Shown here in pieces: positions 1-8,843 of a stretch of 30,783 nt of DNA. Numbering within the stretch: the first letter of the stretch is position 1; every line of letters starts with the position of its first letter. Both the position numbers and the translations under genes were made by a program. A model generated the notes under the pieces. The model was not told where the DNA came from. It made no database searches and worked only from the letters and a program-made list of their open reading frames with translations. The stretch is from Pseudobdellovibrionaceae bacterium (GTDB lineage: Bacteria > Bdellovibrionota > Bdellovibrionia > Bdellovibrionales > UBA1609), in the NCBI GenBank assembly GCA_020635055.1, contig JACKAN010000023.1, forward strand, positions 1 through 30,783, in the 5' to 3' direction.

Positions 1-1
1 G

Positions 2-283
2 TCTAGTGGAGAGCTTGGTGAATTTAAAATGGGTCCCTTTGTTATGGCGATTTCAGGTCAGTGTCCAATCACTCCAGTTGTACTTATTGGAGCCCAAAAA
101 ATTATGCCAAAGCACTCGCTCTTTCCCTCTTGGGGGCACTGGTGGAATCCAGTTAAAGTTAAAATTTTGCCTCCCATTGAAACCAGCCATTGGACAATGG
201 AAAATCGTCAAGACCTTAGGGATAAGGTAAGAGAACAAATGAGTTTGGCATTCTATAACTCTTCTGGACCTAGGGACGGGTGA
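2..283 (+). CDS. PlsC-type 1-acylglycerol-3-phosphate acyltransferase, C-terminal part (5' end outside window)
   Basis: The frame is open from base 2, so this is the last ~93 residues of a gene that begins before the window. It reads SSGELGEFKMGPFVMA and then a PITPVVL stretch. This matches the block after the EGTRS motif of PlsC/LPLAT acyltransferases: a Gly-rich turn, a Lys-Gly-Pro-Phe segment and a hydrophobic I-x-P-V strand. Such enzymes acylate lysophosphatidic acid at the inner membrane in phospholipid synthesis. The catalytic HX4D motif would lie upstream and cannot be seen. The C-terminus is charged (NRQDLRDKVREQM), as is common in the family. An ATG at 29 is internal to the domain and is not the start. 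The substrate is inferred from the family only. Confidence 0.72.
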   Translation, partial: SSGELGEFKMGPFVMAISGQCPITPVVLIGAQKIMPKHSLFPSWGHWWNPVKVKILPPIETSHWTMENRQDLRDKVREQMSLAFYNSSGPRDG

Positions 284-314
284 AATATTCTTCCGTATTC
301 CGTAAAATAAATAT

Positions 315-1352
315 GTGTTTAGGTTTTTAAAATATTTAATAATTAGCCTTATTTGTTTGTACATACCCAATTCTCAAGCGAGTGAAAAGTTGGGGGTTTT
401 ATCTGTGGAGGATCTGTTTTTTCGCCCCTATTTTTTAGTGAGAGAGGGACAAGAAGCTGAGTTTGGTTTAGGGGAAACTTCCTTAGCATTGAGTTGGTTT
501 AAAACACAGGAACTGGGTGGTATTATTCGCTTAGGATCTAGGGCTTTAATAAACCCAATGATTCATTTTTCTGATGATGTTAAAGAAGAGCTTAGCATAG
601 TAGAAGCCTTTGCTCAATTGTCGGGGATTTATGGCCGATTGAGAATGGGTTTGATTCCTATTGAATTTGGCATTGAGGGGCAATGGCAAGAGAGTGAAAT
701 TTATTTTCCACGCAGTCTGATATTTGAAAAACGTTTAATTCCGCTTAGAGATTTTGGTATTAGTTATCAAGTAGGAATTCAAGGTTATTATACTCGTTTA
801 GCCATTCACAATGGGGAAGGTGAAAGTGACAACAAAGATGGGCAAATGTTTTATACAGCTAGTTGGGGTTGGTCGGATTACAAAAACGTAAATGTCGGAA
901 TTTCCTCCATGACGGGGACGACGAAACCTATATCTACTCAAAATGTCACCCAAGATTTAATTGCAGGAATAAATGTTGATAATGCGGCTCTGTGGCGCTT
1001 GGGGCAGATCTATATACACTGGCATCCCAATGATTGGTTTTTTCTTTCTGAATTTATGTTTGGCGAGCTTGAGCAATCCGAGAAAGTTACAAAATTTAAT
1101 GCTAGTCATTTGGATTTGGGATATCGATGGAATCCTAACTTTAAGCTCTTTGTAAGGTATGATCAATTTGACCCTAATGAATCTAAAGATAAGGATTTAG
1201 AACAAAAGTCTTCTTTGGCCCTAGTATTTTCTGATAAATACAATACGAACTCCCTTTATTTAATAGCCACAAAAATTTTTGAACAGGGCAGCAATGTCCA
1301 TAACGATGAGTTTCGTTTAATTTGGAGTCTTACTCCGCGATATCAAGACTAA
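315..1352 (+). CDS. outer-membrane porin, phosphate-selective OprO/OprP-like
   Basis: This 345-residue protein has a clear Sec signal peptide (hydrophobic residues 5-18, cleavage near SQA|SE). The rest alternates aromatic and polar residues as in a beta-barrel, with almost no long hydrophobic helix. An R-L-I-P-L-R-D-F-G-I stretch, an IHNGEG motif and a repeated gYRWNP/vRYDQFD pattern near the end resemble OprO/OprP-type porins, so a passive channel in the outer membrane is likely. The specific solute is not predictable. The start is the GTG at 315, because the ATG two bases earlier runs into a stop after five codons. No strong Shine-Dalgarno sequence is visible. It stands alone, 31 bases after the acyltransferase, and is followed by a long hairpin. 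Confidence 0.6.
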   Translation: MFRFLKYLIISLICLYIPNSQASEKLGVLSVEDLFFRPYFLVREGQEAEFGLGETSLALSWFKTQELGGIIRLGSRALINPMIHFSDDVKEELSIVEAFAQLSGIYGRLRMGLIPIEFGIEGQWQESEIYFPRSLIFEKRLIPLRDFGISYQVGIQGYYTRLAIHNGEGESDNKDGQMFYTASWGWSDYKNVNVGISSMTGTTKPISTQNVTQDLIAGINVDNAALWRLGQIYIHWHPNDWFFLSEFMFGELEQSEKVTKFNASHLDLGYRWNPNFKLFVRYDQFDPNESKDKDLEQKSSLALVFSDKYNTNSLYLIATKIFEQGSNVHNDEFRLIWSLTPRYQD

Positions 1353-1359
1353 AGCCAGT

Positions 1360-1411
1360 CTAGGTTTCAGATGCAATGCAAGATGATTCTTGCATTGCAT
1401 CTGAAACCTAG
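1360..1411. repeat. perfect 23-bp inverted repeat (hairpin, 6-nt loop)
   Basis: Bases 1360-1382 and 1389-1411 are exact reverse complements separated by ATGATT. Pairing continues imperfectly outwards to about 1355 and 1417. It begins 7 bases after the porin stop and ends 82 bases before hbd. There is no U-run on either side, so it is not a typical intrinsic terminator. It may still end transcription, protect the porin mRNA 3' end, or be a small dispersed element. Confidence 0.85.
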
Positions 1412-1493
1412 GTCTGGAAGCTGATAGATAGACAAAAATCCACTAACTCCCTAAGATAAACTGATTTTTCACACCCCCTTAAGGAGTAAAATT

Positions 1494-2351
1494 ATGAGTT
1501 TTAAAAAAGTTGGTGTCGTCGGGGCCGGGCAAATGGGCAATGGCATTACACAAATAGTTGCAATGAAAAATATTTCGGTAGTGATGATGGATGTCAGTTC
1601 TTCAGCCATTGATAAGGGTTTATCAACAATAAAAAACAGCTGTGAACGATTAATAAAAAAAGAAAAATTAAATTCAGAACAAATGACTAAAATTTTGTCT
1701 TGTATTTCTACGACAACTCAAATGAAAGATTTAAAAGAGTGTGATTTTGTTGTTGAGGCCGCAACAGAAAATATTGATCTGAAGTTAAAAATTTTTAAAG
1801 AACTGGACATTGTGGTGAATCCAGAAGCCATTCTTTGTACTAATACTTCTTCGATCTCTATTACAAAAATCGCAGCCATTACTCAGCGTCCTGAAAAAGT
1901 TTGTGGTATGCACTTTATGAACCCCGTTCCTGTTATGCAATTGGTAGAGGGTATTCGCGGTCTACAAACTTCGAAGTCTACCTTTAGTATGGTGGCCAAT
2001 TTTGCGGAGCACCTTGGAAAAATTTTTGTTGAAGCTAAAGACATGCCAGGCTTTGTCGTCAATCGCATACTTATGCCTATGATCAACGAAGCTATCTACA
2101 CACTTAATGAAGGTATTGCTAGTGTTGAAGGAATAGATTCGGCAATGAAATTAGGAACCAATCAACCTATGGGCCCATTAACTTTGGCGGATTTTATTGG
2201 TTTAGACACTTGTTTAGCTATTATGGAAGTTTTGCATGATGGGCTTGGAGATTCTAAATATCGTCCCTGTCCTTTGTTAAAAAAATACGTAGAAGCCGGT
2301 TGGCTTGGGAAGAAAACAGGACGTGGTTTTTACAATTACACTCAAGGATAA
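1494..2351 (+). CDS. hbd: 3-hydroxybutyryl-CoA dehydrogenase
   Basis: The 285-residue length is standard for single-domain 3-hydroxyacyl-CoA dehydrogenases. The N-terminal Rossmann fold shows the NAD-binding GAGQMG (residues 10-15), and the catalytic His is H140 in GMHFMNPVP. The conserved GFVVNRILMP (N190) and a C-terminal GPLTLADFIGLD helix segment are present. It oxidises 3-hydroxybutyryl-CoA to acetoacetyl-CoA in the cytosol. An AAGGAG ribosome site 8 bases upstream supports the ATG at 1494. It is the first gene of a three-gene operon, with 3 bases between its stop and the crotonase start. With the crotonase and mutase beside it, a role in degradation of branched or short acyl-CoAs is more likely than butanol synthesis. 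The gene name is by family; paaH-like is an alternative. Confidence 0.9.
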   Translation: MSFKKVGVVGAGQMGNGITQIVAMKNISVVMMDVSSSAIDKGLSTIKNSCERLIKKEKLNSEQMTKILSCISTTTQMKDLKECDFVVEAATENIDLKLKIFKELDIVVNPEAILCTNTSSISITKIAAITQRPEKVCGMHFMNPVPVMQLVEGIRGLQTSKSTFSMVANFAEHLGKIFVEAKDMPGFVVNRILMPMINEAIYTLNEGIASVEGIDSAMKLGTNQPMGPLTLADFIGLDTCLAIMEVLHDGLGDSKYRPCPLLKKYVEAGWLGKKTGRGFYNYTQG

Positions 2352-2354
2352 AAA

Positions 2355-3131
2355 ATGAATTTCAAAACAATAAAATATGAAGTTAATGAAGGCATTGGTG
2401 TTTTAACTATCAATAGACCAGAGGCTTTGAATGCACTTAACAGTGAACTCATTCATGAGCTTTATCTCTTTACAGAAGAGCTGGATACAGCCTCAATTCG
2501 GGTTCTTATTGTCACTGGCGCAGGGAAAGCCTTTGTTGCTGGTGCTGATATCAATGAATTTAAAGAAATGAGTCCCAGTCATGCCGCCGCCTTATCGCAT
2601 AGAGGACAGAGTTTGTTTACAATATTTGAAGAAATGCCGATTACAATTATTGCTGCGGTCAATGGGTTTGCGTTAGGTGGTGGTTTGGAGTTAGCACTGG
2701 CTTGTGATTTTATTATTGCCAGTGAATCGGCAAAAATGGGTTTGCCAGAGGTGAGCTTAGGTTTAATTCCTGGTTATGGTGGAACACAAAGGCTTTCTCG
2801 CAATATTGGAAAGTGTTTGGCTCGTGCGGTTGTGATGAGTGGTGATATGTTTTCTGCGCAGAAATTCTATGATTGGGGTCTAGTTGTAGAAGTCACAAAA
2901 CCAGAAGACCTAATGAATGTGGCAATGAAGTGGGCGAAAACAGTTTCTAAAAAAGCACCTTTAGCCGTGGCGGCTGCAAAAAAAGCTATTAATGAGGGTT
3001 ATAATAGTGATCGTCGAGTGGCCATGGAGATAGAAGCTCAACTCTTTGCAGAATGTTTTAATACTGAAGATCAAAAAGAAGGCTTGAAAGCTTTTTTGGA
3101 AAAACGATCCCCACAATTCCAAGGAAAATAG
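2355..3131 (+). CDS. enoyl-CoA hydratase (crotonase)
   Basis: The 258 residues give a complete crotonase-fold protein. Oxyanion-hole segments are visible at AGADI (residues 62-66) and GFALGGGLELALACD (104-118). The two catalytic glutamates sit at E112 (GLEL) and E132 (LPEVSLGLIPGYGG), which suits a true hydratase rather than an isomerase lacking one of them. It adds water to crotonyl-CoA to give 3-hydroxybutyryl-CoA, the substrate of the dehydrogenase encoded immediately upstream. It starts 3 bases after the hbd stop and ends 3 bases before icmF, so it is surely co-transcribed. The C-terminal EKRSPQFQGK tail is typical of short-chain crotonases. Confidence 0.93.
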   Translation: MNFKTIKYEVNEGIGVLTINRPEALNALNSELIHELYLFTEELDTASIRVLIVTGAGKAFVAGADINEFKEMSPSHAAALSHRGQSLFTIFEEMPITIIAAVNGFALGGGLELALACDFIIASESAKMGLPEVSLGLIPGYGGTQRLSRNIGKCLARAVVMSGDMFSAQKFYDWGLVVEVTKPEDLMNVAMKWAKTVSKKAPLAVAAAKKAINEGYNSDRRVAMEIEAQLFAECFNTEDQKEGLKAFLEKRSPQFQGK

Positions 3132-3134
3132 CCA

Positions 3135-6100
3135 ATGACTTATACTCCCAAAAATCCGGTTAGAATTGTTACTGCAGCCTCATTGTTTGATGGCCATGAT
3201 GCCAGCATAAATATTATGAGACGTATTCTTCAAGACATGGGAGCTGAAGTTATTCACTTGGGTCACAATCGTTCAGTGAAAGACATTGTCACAGCTGTTT
3301 TGCAAGAGGGAGCTCAGGGCGTTGCCATTAGCTCGTATCAAGGTGGTCACATGGAATACTTCAAATATATGAAGGATCTTTTTGACCAATATGGGGCCTC
3401 ATATGTGCGGATTTTCGGCGGTGGTGGAGGAGTTATAGTTTCTGAAGAAAAAAAGGAATTAGAAAACTATGGCATTGCTCAGATATTTCATCCCGAAGAT
3501 GGTCGTCGTTTAGGTTTAGAGGGCATGATTGAAATGATAATGCGTGAGTGTGACTTTGATATCATTACAACTGCAAGTCAGTCCACAAAAGCACATAAGA
3601 AATTAGAATATTTTGATGAAAATGAAAAAGAACATTATGACATTTCGAAAAATTTAGGCTTGGCTTTGTCGGCGATTGAACTAGAAAAAAATGATTTTCC
3701 ACTCCTCACTCAGTTAACAGAAAATTCTAAAAAGAAATCTTCTCCCTTAGTTTTAGGTATGACAGGTACGGGAGGGGCAGGGAAATCCAGTCTGATAGAT
3801 GAATTGGTGCAAAGGTTTCTTAACACATATAAAGATGTAAAAATAGGCGTGGTATGTGTAGACCCCTCAAAGAAAAAAACAGGTGGGGCCTTGTTGGGTG
3901 ATCGAATTCGCATGAATTCTTTAAGTCGCAAAGGCACCTTTATGCGCTCCATGGCTTCGCGGGGATCGGGAAATGAAATCGCCAAAGAGCTGCCTCATTT
4001 TTTAAATTACATGAAAAGTTTAGATTTTGATATTATTATTGCTGAGTCCTCTGGCATTGGGCAGGCGAGTTCCGCTATCACAGAAGTTGCCGATTTCACC
4101 TTGTATGTTATGACTTCAGAATTTGGTGCCCAAAGTCAGTTAGAAAAAATAGACATGATCGACTTTGCAGATTTTATAGCTATAAATAAAGCGGATCGTC
4201 GCGGGTCACAAGATGCCCATCGCGATGTTGTTAAACAATTTCGAAGATCAAGAAAGTTGTTTGAGTCTGAAGAAAAGTTACCTATATTTTTAACCCAAGC
4301 GTCTAATTTTAATGATAAAGGTGTGAACGCTTTATTCTTTAATATTTGTGAATATCTTGAGCATAAATCTTCGGGGGATTTTCCATGGTCCAATTATAAA
4401 CTGTCCATGAATAAAATTCGTGGGGCCGAAAAACAAACAATTGTTCCCCCAGATCGCCAAGCTTATTTGGCGGAAATCTCTACGGCGGTAAGAAAGTACA
4501 AGCATAAAACTCAGGTTTTGGCGGACAAAGCCTCTCTATTGGGACAATACACTCAGTTACAAAAACAAAACAAAAATTTAGATTTTTCGACGCAAATTAA
4601 AAGTATAGCCGCAGAATTGGGAGAGGGATGGGTTTCTCGTTTAGAAAATTTTGATACTTGGCGAGAAATCTATGAACAAGAGGGCTTGGAGTTTCAAGTA
4701 CGAGGAAAAACAATCCGCCAAAGTTTAGTCAACGAAAGTCTTTCTGGAACTAAAATTCCTAAAGTGATTGTTCCTAAAAAAAGAGATTGGGGAGATCGAT
4801 GGGAGTATTTGCGAATGGAAAACATTCCTGGTGAGTTTCCCTATACCATGGGTGTCTTCCCATTAAAGCGTGAAAGCGAAGATCCCATTAGGCAATTTGC
4901 TGGAGAAGGGTCCCCAGAAAAAACCAATCAACGTTTTCACTTTTTATCCAAAGACACAGAATTTAAAAGACTGTCTACGGCCTTTGATAGTGTGACTTTG
5001 TATGGACAAGACCCTGATCCTCGGCCAGATATTTATGGAAAGGTAGGGGAAAGTGGTGTCAGCATAGCCACTTTGGAGGATATGAAAAAGCTCTATGCTG
5101 GTTTTGATCTTTGTGATCCTAAAACATCAGTGAGCATGACAATTAACGGTCCAGCGCCAATGATTTTAGCTTTTTTTATGAATGCGGCCATCGACCAACA
5201 AATTGAGAAAAAAGAAAAAGAACTCGCTTGCAAATTATCAGAAGAGCAAAAGAGGGAATTGTCTGCACATACGCTTTCAACTATTCGTGGTACAGTTCAA
5301 GCAGACATACTTAAAGAGGATCAAGGACAAAACACTTGCATATTTTCTATAGATTTCGCTCTAAAAATGATGGGAGATATGCAAGAGTATTTTGTTAAAA
5401 ACAAAATAAGAAATTTTTATTCTGTTAGTATTTCAGGCTATCACATTGCGGAGGCAGGGGCTAACCCTATCACTCAACTTGCCTTAACACTCAGTAATGC
5501 TTTTACATATGTGGAGTATTATTTGAGTCGAGGTTTAAATATAGATGATTTTGCTCCTAATTTAAGTTTCTTTTTTAGCAACGGCTTAGATCCAGAATAC
5601 AATGTTATCGGCCGTGTGGCCCGTCGAATTTGGGCTATCGCTATTAGAGATCTGTACAATGGCAATGAGCGATCGCAAAAGTTAAAGTATCATATACAGA
5701 CAAGTGGTCGTTCATTGCATGCCCAAGAAATTGATTTTAATGACATTCGCACAACTCTACAGGCATTGATCGCTATTAATGATAATTGCAATTCATTGCA
5801 TACAAATGCCTATGACGAAGCGATTACGACACCTACAGAGGAGTCTGTTCGTCGAGCACAAGCCATACAAATGATCATCAATAAAGAGTTTGGCCAAACC
5901 AAAAATGAAAATCCCAATCAGGGAAGTTATTTTAATGATTGGCTAACTGACACAGTGGAAGAAGCCGTGCTCACCGAATTTATGCGCATTAGTGAGCGGG
6001 GTGGAGTCTTAGGAGCCATGGAGACTCAATATCAAAGGGGAAAAATTCAAGAAGAATCATTATATTATGAACATTTAAAGCACAATGGAAGATTACCCAT

Positions 6101-6395
6101 AGTGGGTGTGAATACTTTCATTAATACTAAAACTTTACATGAAGATTACGAACCGCCAAAATTGGAGTTGAGAAGAGCCACACCTGAAGAAAAAAGGCAG
6201 CAATTAGATAATTTGCGAAAGTATCATGAACAACATAAAGTTCAGGCTATGGAAGAAATTGCTAAACTCAAATTAGCAGCTTTAAGCGGGGACAATATAT
6301 TTTCTGCATTGATGTCGGCATCTCGCCATTGCAGTTTGTATCAAATGTCGCAAGCGCTGTATGAAGTGGGTGGACAGTACCGACGGAACTTGTAA
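3135..6395 (+). CDS. icmF: fused isobutyryl-CoA mutase (B12 domain, G-protein chaperone, mutase)
   Basis: At 1086 residues this has the full IcmF architecture. The N-terminal B12 domain carries the lower-ligand motif D19-G-H21 and SSYQGGHMEYF. A MeaB-like GTPase follows, with P-loop GTGGAGKS (211-218) and NKAD (351-354). The C-terminal TIM-barrel mutase starts near residue 520 and includes SISGYHIAEAG. Two residues that separate isobutyryl- from methylmalonyl-CoA mutases are of the isobutyryl type: F588 in PIRQFAG, where methylmalonyl enzymes have Tyr, and Q732 in GQNTCIF, where they have Arg. It interconverts isobutyryl-CoA and n-butyryl-CoA using adenosylcobalamin; the GTPase domain guards and loads cofactor. 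It is the last gene of the operon with crotonase and hbd. No truncation is seen. Confidence 0.95.
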   Translation: MTYTPKNPVRIVTAASLFDGHDASINIMRRILQDMGAEVIHLGHNRSVKDIVTAVLQEGAQGVAISSYQGGHMEYFKYMKDLFDQYGASYVRIFGGGGGVIVSEEKKELENYGIAQIFHPEDGRRLGLEGMIEMIMRECDFDIITTASQSTKAHKKLEYFDENEKEHYDISKNLGLALSAIELEKNDFPLLTQLTENSKKKSSPLVLGMTGTGGAGKSSLIDELVQRFLNTYKDVKIGVVCVDPSKKKTGGALLGDRIRMNSLSRKGTFMRSMASRGSGNEIAKELPHFLNYMKSLDFDIIIAESSGIGQASSAITEVADFTLYVMTSEFGAQSQLEKIDMIDFADFIAINKADRRGSQDAHRDVVKQFRRSRKLFESEEKLPIFLTQASNFNDKGVNALFFNICEYLEHKSSGDFPWSNYKLSMNKIRGAEKQTIVPPDRQAYLAEISTAVRKYKHKTQVLADKASLLGQYTQLQKQNKNLDFSTQIKSIAAELGEGWVSRLENFDTWREIYEQEGLEFQVRGKTIRQSLVNESLSGTKIPKVIVPKKRDWGDRWEYLRMENIPGEFPYTMGVFPLKRESEDPIRQFAGEGSPEKTNQRFHFLSKDTEFKRLSTAFDSVTLYGQDPDPRPDIYGKVGESGVSIATLEDMKKLYAGFDLCDPKTSVSMTINGPAPMILAFFMNAAIDQQIEKKEKELACKLSEEQKRELSAHTLSTIRGTVQADILKEDQGQNTCIFSIDFALKMMGDMQEYFVKNKIRNFYSVSISGYHIAEAGANPITQLALTLSNAFTYVEYYLSRGLNIDDFAPNLSFFFSNGLDPEYNVIGRVARRIWAIAIRDLYNGNERSQKLKYHIQTSGRSLHAQEIDFNDIRTTLQALIAINDNCNSLHTNAYDEAITTPTEESVRRAQAIQMIINKEFGQTKNENPNQGSYFNDWLTDTVEEAVLTEFMRISERGGVLGAMETQYQRGKIQEESLYYEHLKHNGRLPIVGVNTFINTKTLHEDYEPPKLELRRATPEEKRQQLDNLRKYHEQHKVQAMEEIAKLKLAALSGDNIFSALMSASRHCSLYQMSQALYEVGGQYRRNL

Positions 6396-6692
6396 CACAT
6401 AAATTGTTTGACTGAGCTTCAAAAGAGAATGCAGAACAAGTAGTAGAAAACAAGTTTCACAACTAGTTATCCCTCCCGCCTAATGGAGTACTCATTTTGA
6501 GCCCAAATAATACAAAGTTTATTCTTAGAACATACCAGCAAAAACGATGACTGTAGAAAAAAGAGACTAAGATCTGGATAATAAAATTTTCGTCATGCTT
6601 ATGCAGACAACAATAAATTAAAAAAACTTATCGTATTCCCGGAATGACCCAGCCCAAGGTCCTGTCAAGACACTCGACAATTTATCAAAATA
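6396..6692. other. gene-free stretch after icmF
   Basis: No convincing ORF, RNA gene or strong terminator is seen between icmF and the promoter of the following lipoprotein. Short reverse ORFs here are shadows of icmF. The base composition is AT-rich and unremarkable. Confidence 0.5.
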
Positions 6693-6720
6693 TAAAGTTT
6701 TTCAAAAGTATGGCCGAAAG
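6693..6720 (+). promoter_or_regulatory. sigma-28 (FliA)-like promoter
   Basis: TAAAGTTT (6693-6700) matches the FliA -35 consensus exactly. After 12 bases comes GCCGAAAG (6713-6720), 6 of 8 against GCCGATAA. A start of transcription near 6727 would leave a leader of about 24 bases containing the AAAGGAG ribosome site. The spacer is one base longer than the E. coli optimum. Confidence 0.6.
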
Positions 6721-6750
6721 TCTGGTTGTAATGAAAAAAAGGAGTTTGGG

Positions 6751-7563
6751 GTGAAAAAAGAAAATAAAATTATTTTACTTGGTATCATGGTGAGTCTAAT
6801 TACAGCATGTGGTTCGCCGGACAGTTACTATGAAGATGCAATAAAGAAAGAGGGTTACATTCCTTTTTCAACACCTCTGGCTTCTGCAGGTGTGGGAACA
6901 ATCATTCAAGGAGGACCTGAAGCTTTGCGGGTAACCACTCGTCCTGAAAGATGTTTTCCCAACCATATGGGTCCCAATGTTCCAACTCAATTGCGTTGGG
7001 TCACAGATACAAATTTGCCATCCTCCTATGAAAGTTTTCAATTGGGCTTTGGTGTTGATTTAGCTAATATACTGGCAGCCGGAAATCCTTTAGTGAATCT
7101 CAATCTGGGATACAATCAGGCAAAAAATGTAAAAATAGAATTCGATGGAGCTTCCATTGAATACTTGGATGAAGCTGCACTTTATTATTACTATCTGAGT
7201 CAAATGGGAGAGCTTTGTCGTGAATTCTTAAAGGACTCTCCATTTATTTTACAAGCCCTTCGTATTGAAAAAATGAAGTTCAGTTTTTTTAATAGCAGTG
7301 GAGTGCAAATAAGTCTTTCTCCTGGAACAATTGGGCAAATCATGAGTATTGGTACTGGAGTAAAGTGGAGTATTGAAAAAGGACAATCTTTAAGTATTAA
7401 TTCTCCTAAATACATTGGTTATCAAGTGGGATTTATGAACGATGTTCGACCTGGAAGAATAGGTTGGTACGCTTATAAAACTAAAAATAATGAATTTGAT
7501 TTTCAAGAAGTTAAAAGCTTAGTTCCAGTAAATTTGGGAAGTAAAGAACAGTATTTAAAATAA
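6751..7563 (+). CDS. lipoprotein of unknown function
   Basis: The 270-residue protein begins with a type II signal peptide: two lysines, a hydrophobic run and the lipobox LITAC with the acylated Cys at residue 20, followed by GSPD. Gly at +2 suits export to the outer membrane. The mature part has no transmembrane segment, contains four further-apart Cys and Tyr-rich positions (EAALYYYYLSQMGELC), and ends in a Lys-rich tail. I do not recognise a domain. The start is GTG at 6751, chosen because AAAAGGAG lies 6-7 bases upstream. It is a single-gene unit with its own sigma-28-like promoter upstream and a terminator just downstream, so expression may follow the motility regulon. Confidence 0.8.
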   Translation: MKKENKIILLGIMVSLITACGSPDSYYEDAIKKEGYIPFSTPLASAGVGTIIQGGPEALRVTTRPERCFPNHMGPNVPTQLRWVTDTNLPSSYESFQLGFGVDLANILAAGNPLVNLNLGYNQAKNVKIEFDGASIEYLDEAALYYYYLSQMGELCREFLKDSPFILQALRIEKMKFSFFNSSGVQISLSPGTIGQIMSIGTGVKWSIEKGQSLSINSPKYIGYQVGFMNDVRPGRIGWYAYKTKNNEFDFQEVKSLVPVNLGSKEQYLK

Positions 7564-7584
7564 TTAAAAATATACCCCCACTTA

Positions 7585-7619
7585 AGAGACTATCGGCCGA
7601 ATGATAGCCTCTTTTTTTT
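7585..7619 (+). terminator. intrinsic terminator of the lipoprotein gene
   Basis: A 9-base stem (GAGACTATC / GATAGCCTC, one mismatch) with an 8-base loop is followed by eight T residues. It lies 22 bases after the lipoprotein stop and just before the 3' end of the convergent acyl-CoA dehydrogenase gene. Confidence 0.85.
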
Positions 7620-7648
7620 GAGTTAACTAAAACAATACTTAAAAAAAC

Positions 7649-8803
7649 TTAAGACAATTCCATTTTTGCAATGGTTTGAAGTTGCATATTGCTAGTGCCT
7701 TCATATATTTGCCCAATTTTAGCATCGCGATAGAATTTTTCAACGGGATATTCATTTGTAAAACCGTTGCCACCAAAGAGATCCACAGACATAGAACAAA
7801 TTTTTTCAGCAGTTCTGGATGCATAAAGCTTTGCCATTGCCGCTTCTTTAACAAAATTTAAGCCGGCATCTTTTAAACGTGCAGCATTGTAAACCATTAA
7901 ACGTGAAGCTTCTAGGGCAGTTCTCATTTCCGAGAGCTGAAATTGCACGCCTTGGTTTTCGGCAATGGCTTTTCCAAATTGTTCGCGATTTTGAGTATAG
8001 GCAAGAGTGGCTTCATATGCACCTTGTGCTATACCTAGCATTTGTGCTCCAATTCCAATTCGCCCTTCATTGAGAGTTTCAATAGCGATTTTGTAGCCCT
8101 TACCGAGTTCACCAATAATATTTTCTTTTGGAACCTCACAATTTTCAAAAGTAATTTCGCAAGTTGAGCTGGCACGAATACCTAGCTTATGTTCTTTCTT
8201 CCCAACATTAAAGCCCTGGAAGTCTCTTTCTACTATAAATCCAGTAATGCCTTTGTAACCTTTGTCAGGATTTAGATTTGCGAAGACAAGGAAAACGCCA
8301 GCCTCACCGGCACTGGTGATCCAAAGCTTATGGCCATTGAGGATGTATTTGTCACTTTTTTCTTCAGCCCGAAGTTTTAAAGCAAAGGCGTCGGAGCCAC
8401 TTGAGCTTTCACTCAATGCATAAGCGCCTACTGTATCGGTAGCTAAACGTGGAAGATATTTTTCTTTTTGTCCTTGGTTGGCCCATCTTAAAAAAGCATT
8501 GGTTACCAAAGTATTTTGAACATCCACCATAACACTGACGGAAGCATCAATTCGACCAATTTCCTCTACCGCCAAACAAGCCATAAAAAAGTTACTGTTA
8601 GCACCACCATATTGCTCAGGTGACTCTATCCCCATTAAGCCCATTTCAAATAATTTTTTTATAAGTTGAGGATCGATTTGAGCTTTTTCTTCCATGGTAT
8701 TAACAAGAGGCTTGATTTCTCCCTCGGCGAAATCACGAATGGCTTCGCGAAAAGAAGATTCGTCTTCAGATAGTGTCGTAAGGGCGGGTCTTGCGTCGCT
8801 CAT
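7649..8803 (-). CDS. short-chain (butyryl-CoA type) acyl-CoA dehydrogenase
   Basis: Starting at the ATG at 8803 gives 384 residues, the normal family length, with GGAGG 7 bases upstream. The longer open frame to 8941 lacks a ribosome site and adds a non-conserved leader. The FAD-binding YALSESSSGSDAF and WITSAGEA segments are present, as are the GRIGIGAQMLGIAQGA helix and the catalytic base E368 in GQIYEGTSNMQ. That is the position used by short-chain and butyryl-CoA dehydrogenases. It would oxidise butyryl-CoA to crotonyl-CoA, passing electrons to electron-transfer flavoprotein. This fills the step between the mutase and the crotonase encoded nearby on the other strand. Isobutyryl-CoA or 2-methylbutyryl-CoA are alternative substrates. 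Confidence 0.92.
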   Translation of the reverse strand: MSDARPALTTLSEDESSFREAIRDFAEGEIKPLVNTMEEKAQIDPQLIKKLFEMGLMGIESPEQYGGANSNFFMACLAVEEIGRIDASVSVMVDVQNTLVTNAFLRWANQGQKEKYLPRLATDTVGAYALSESSSGSDAFALKLRAEEKSDKYILNGHKLWITSAGEAGVFLVFANLNPDKGYKGITGFIVERDFQGFNVGKKEHKLGIRASSTCEITFENCEVPKENIIGELGKGYKIAIETLNEGRIGIGAQMLGIAQGAYEATLAYTQNREQFGKAIAENQGVQFQLSEMRTALEASRLMVYNAARLKDAGLNFVKEAAMAKLYASRTAEKICSMSVDLFGGNGFTNEYPVEKFYRDAKIGQIYEGTSNMQLQTIAKMELS

Positions 8804-8843
8804 AGGGCCTCCATTTAAATTCAATGTAAACAATAATTTAGGA

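Noticed and set aside
53..370. Minus-strand ORF across the acyltransferase end and porin start
   Set aside because: Overlaps two better-supported genes and has no family features.
1360..1411. Ordinary intrinsic terminator
   Set aside because: The stem is far longer than usual and no T-run follows on either strand, so it is listed as an inverted repeat instead.
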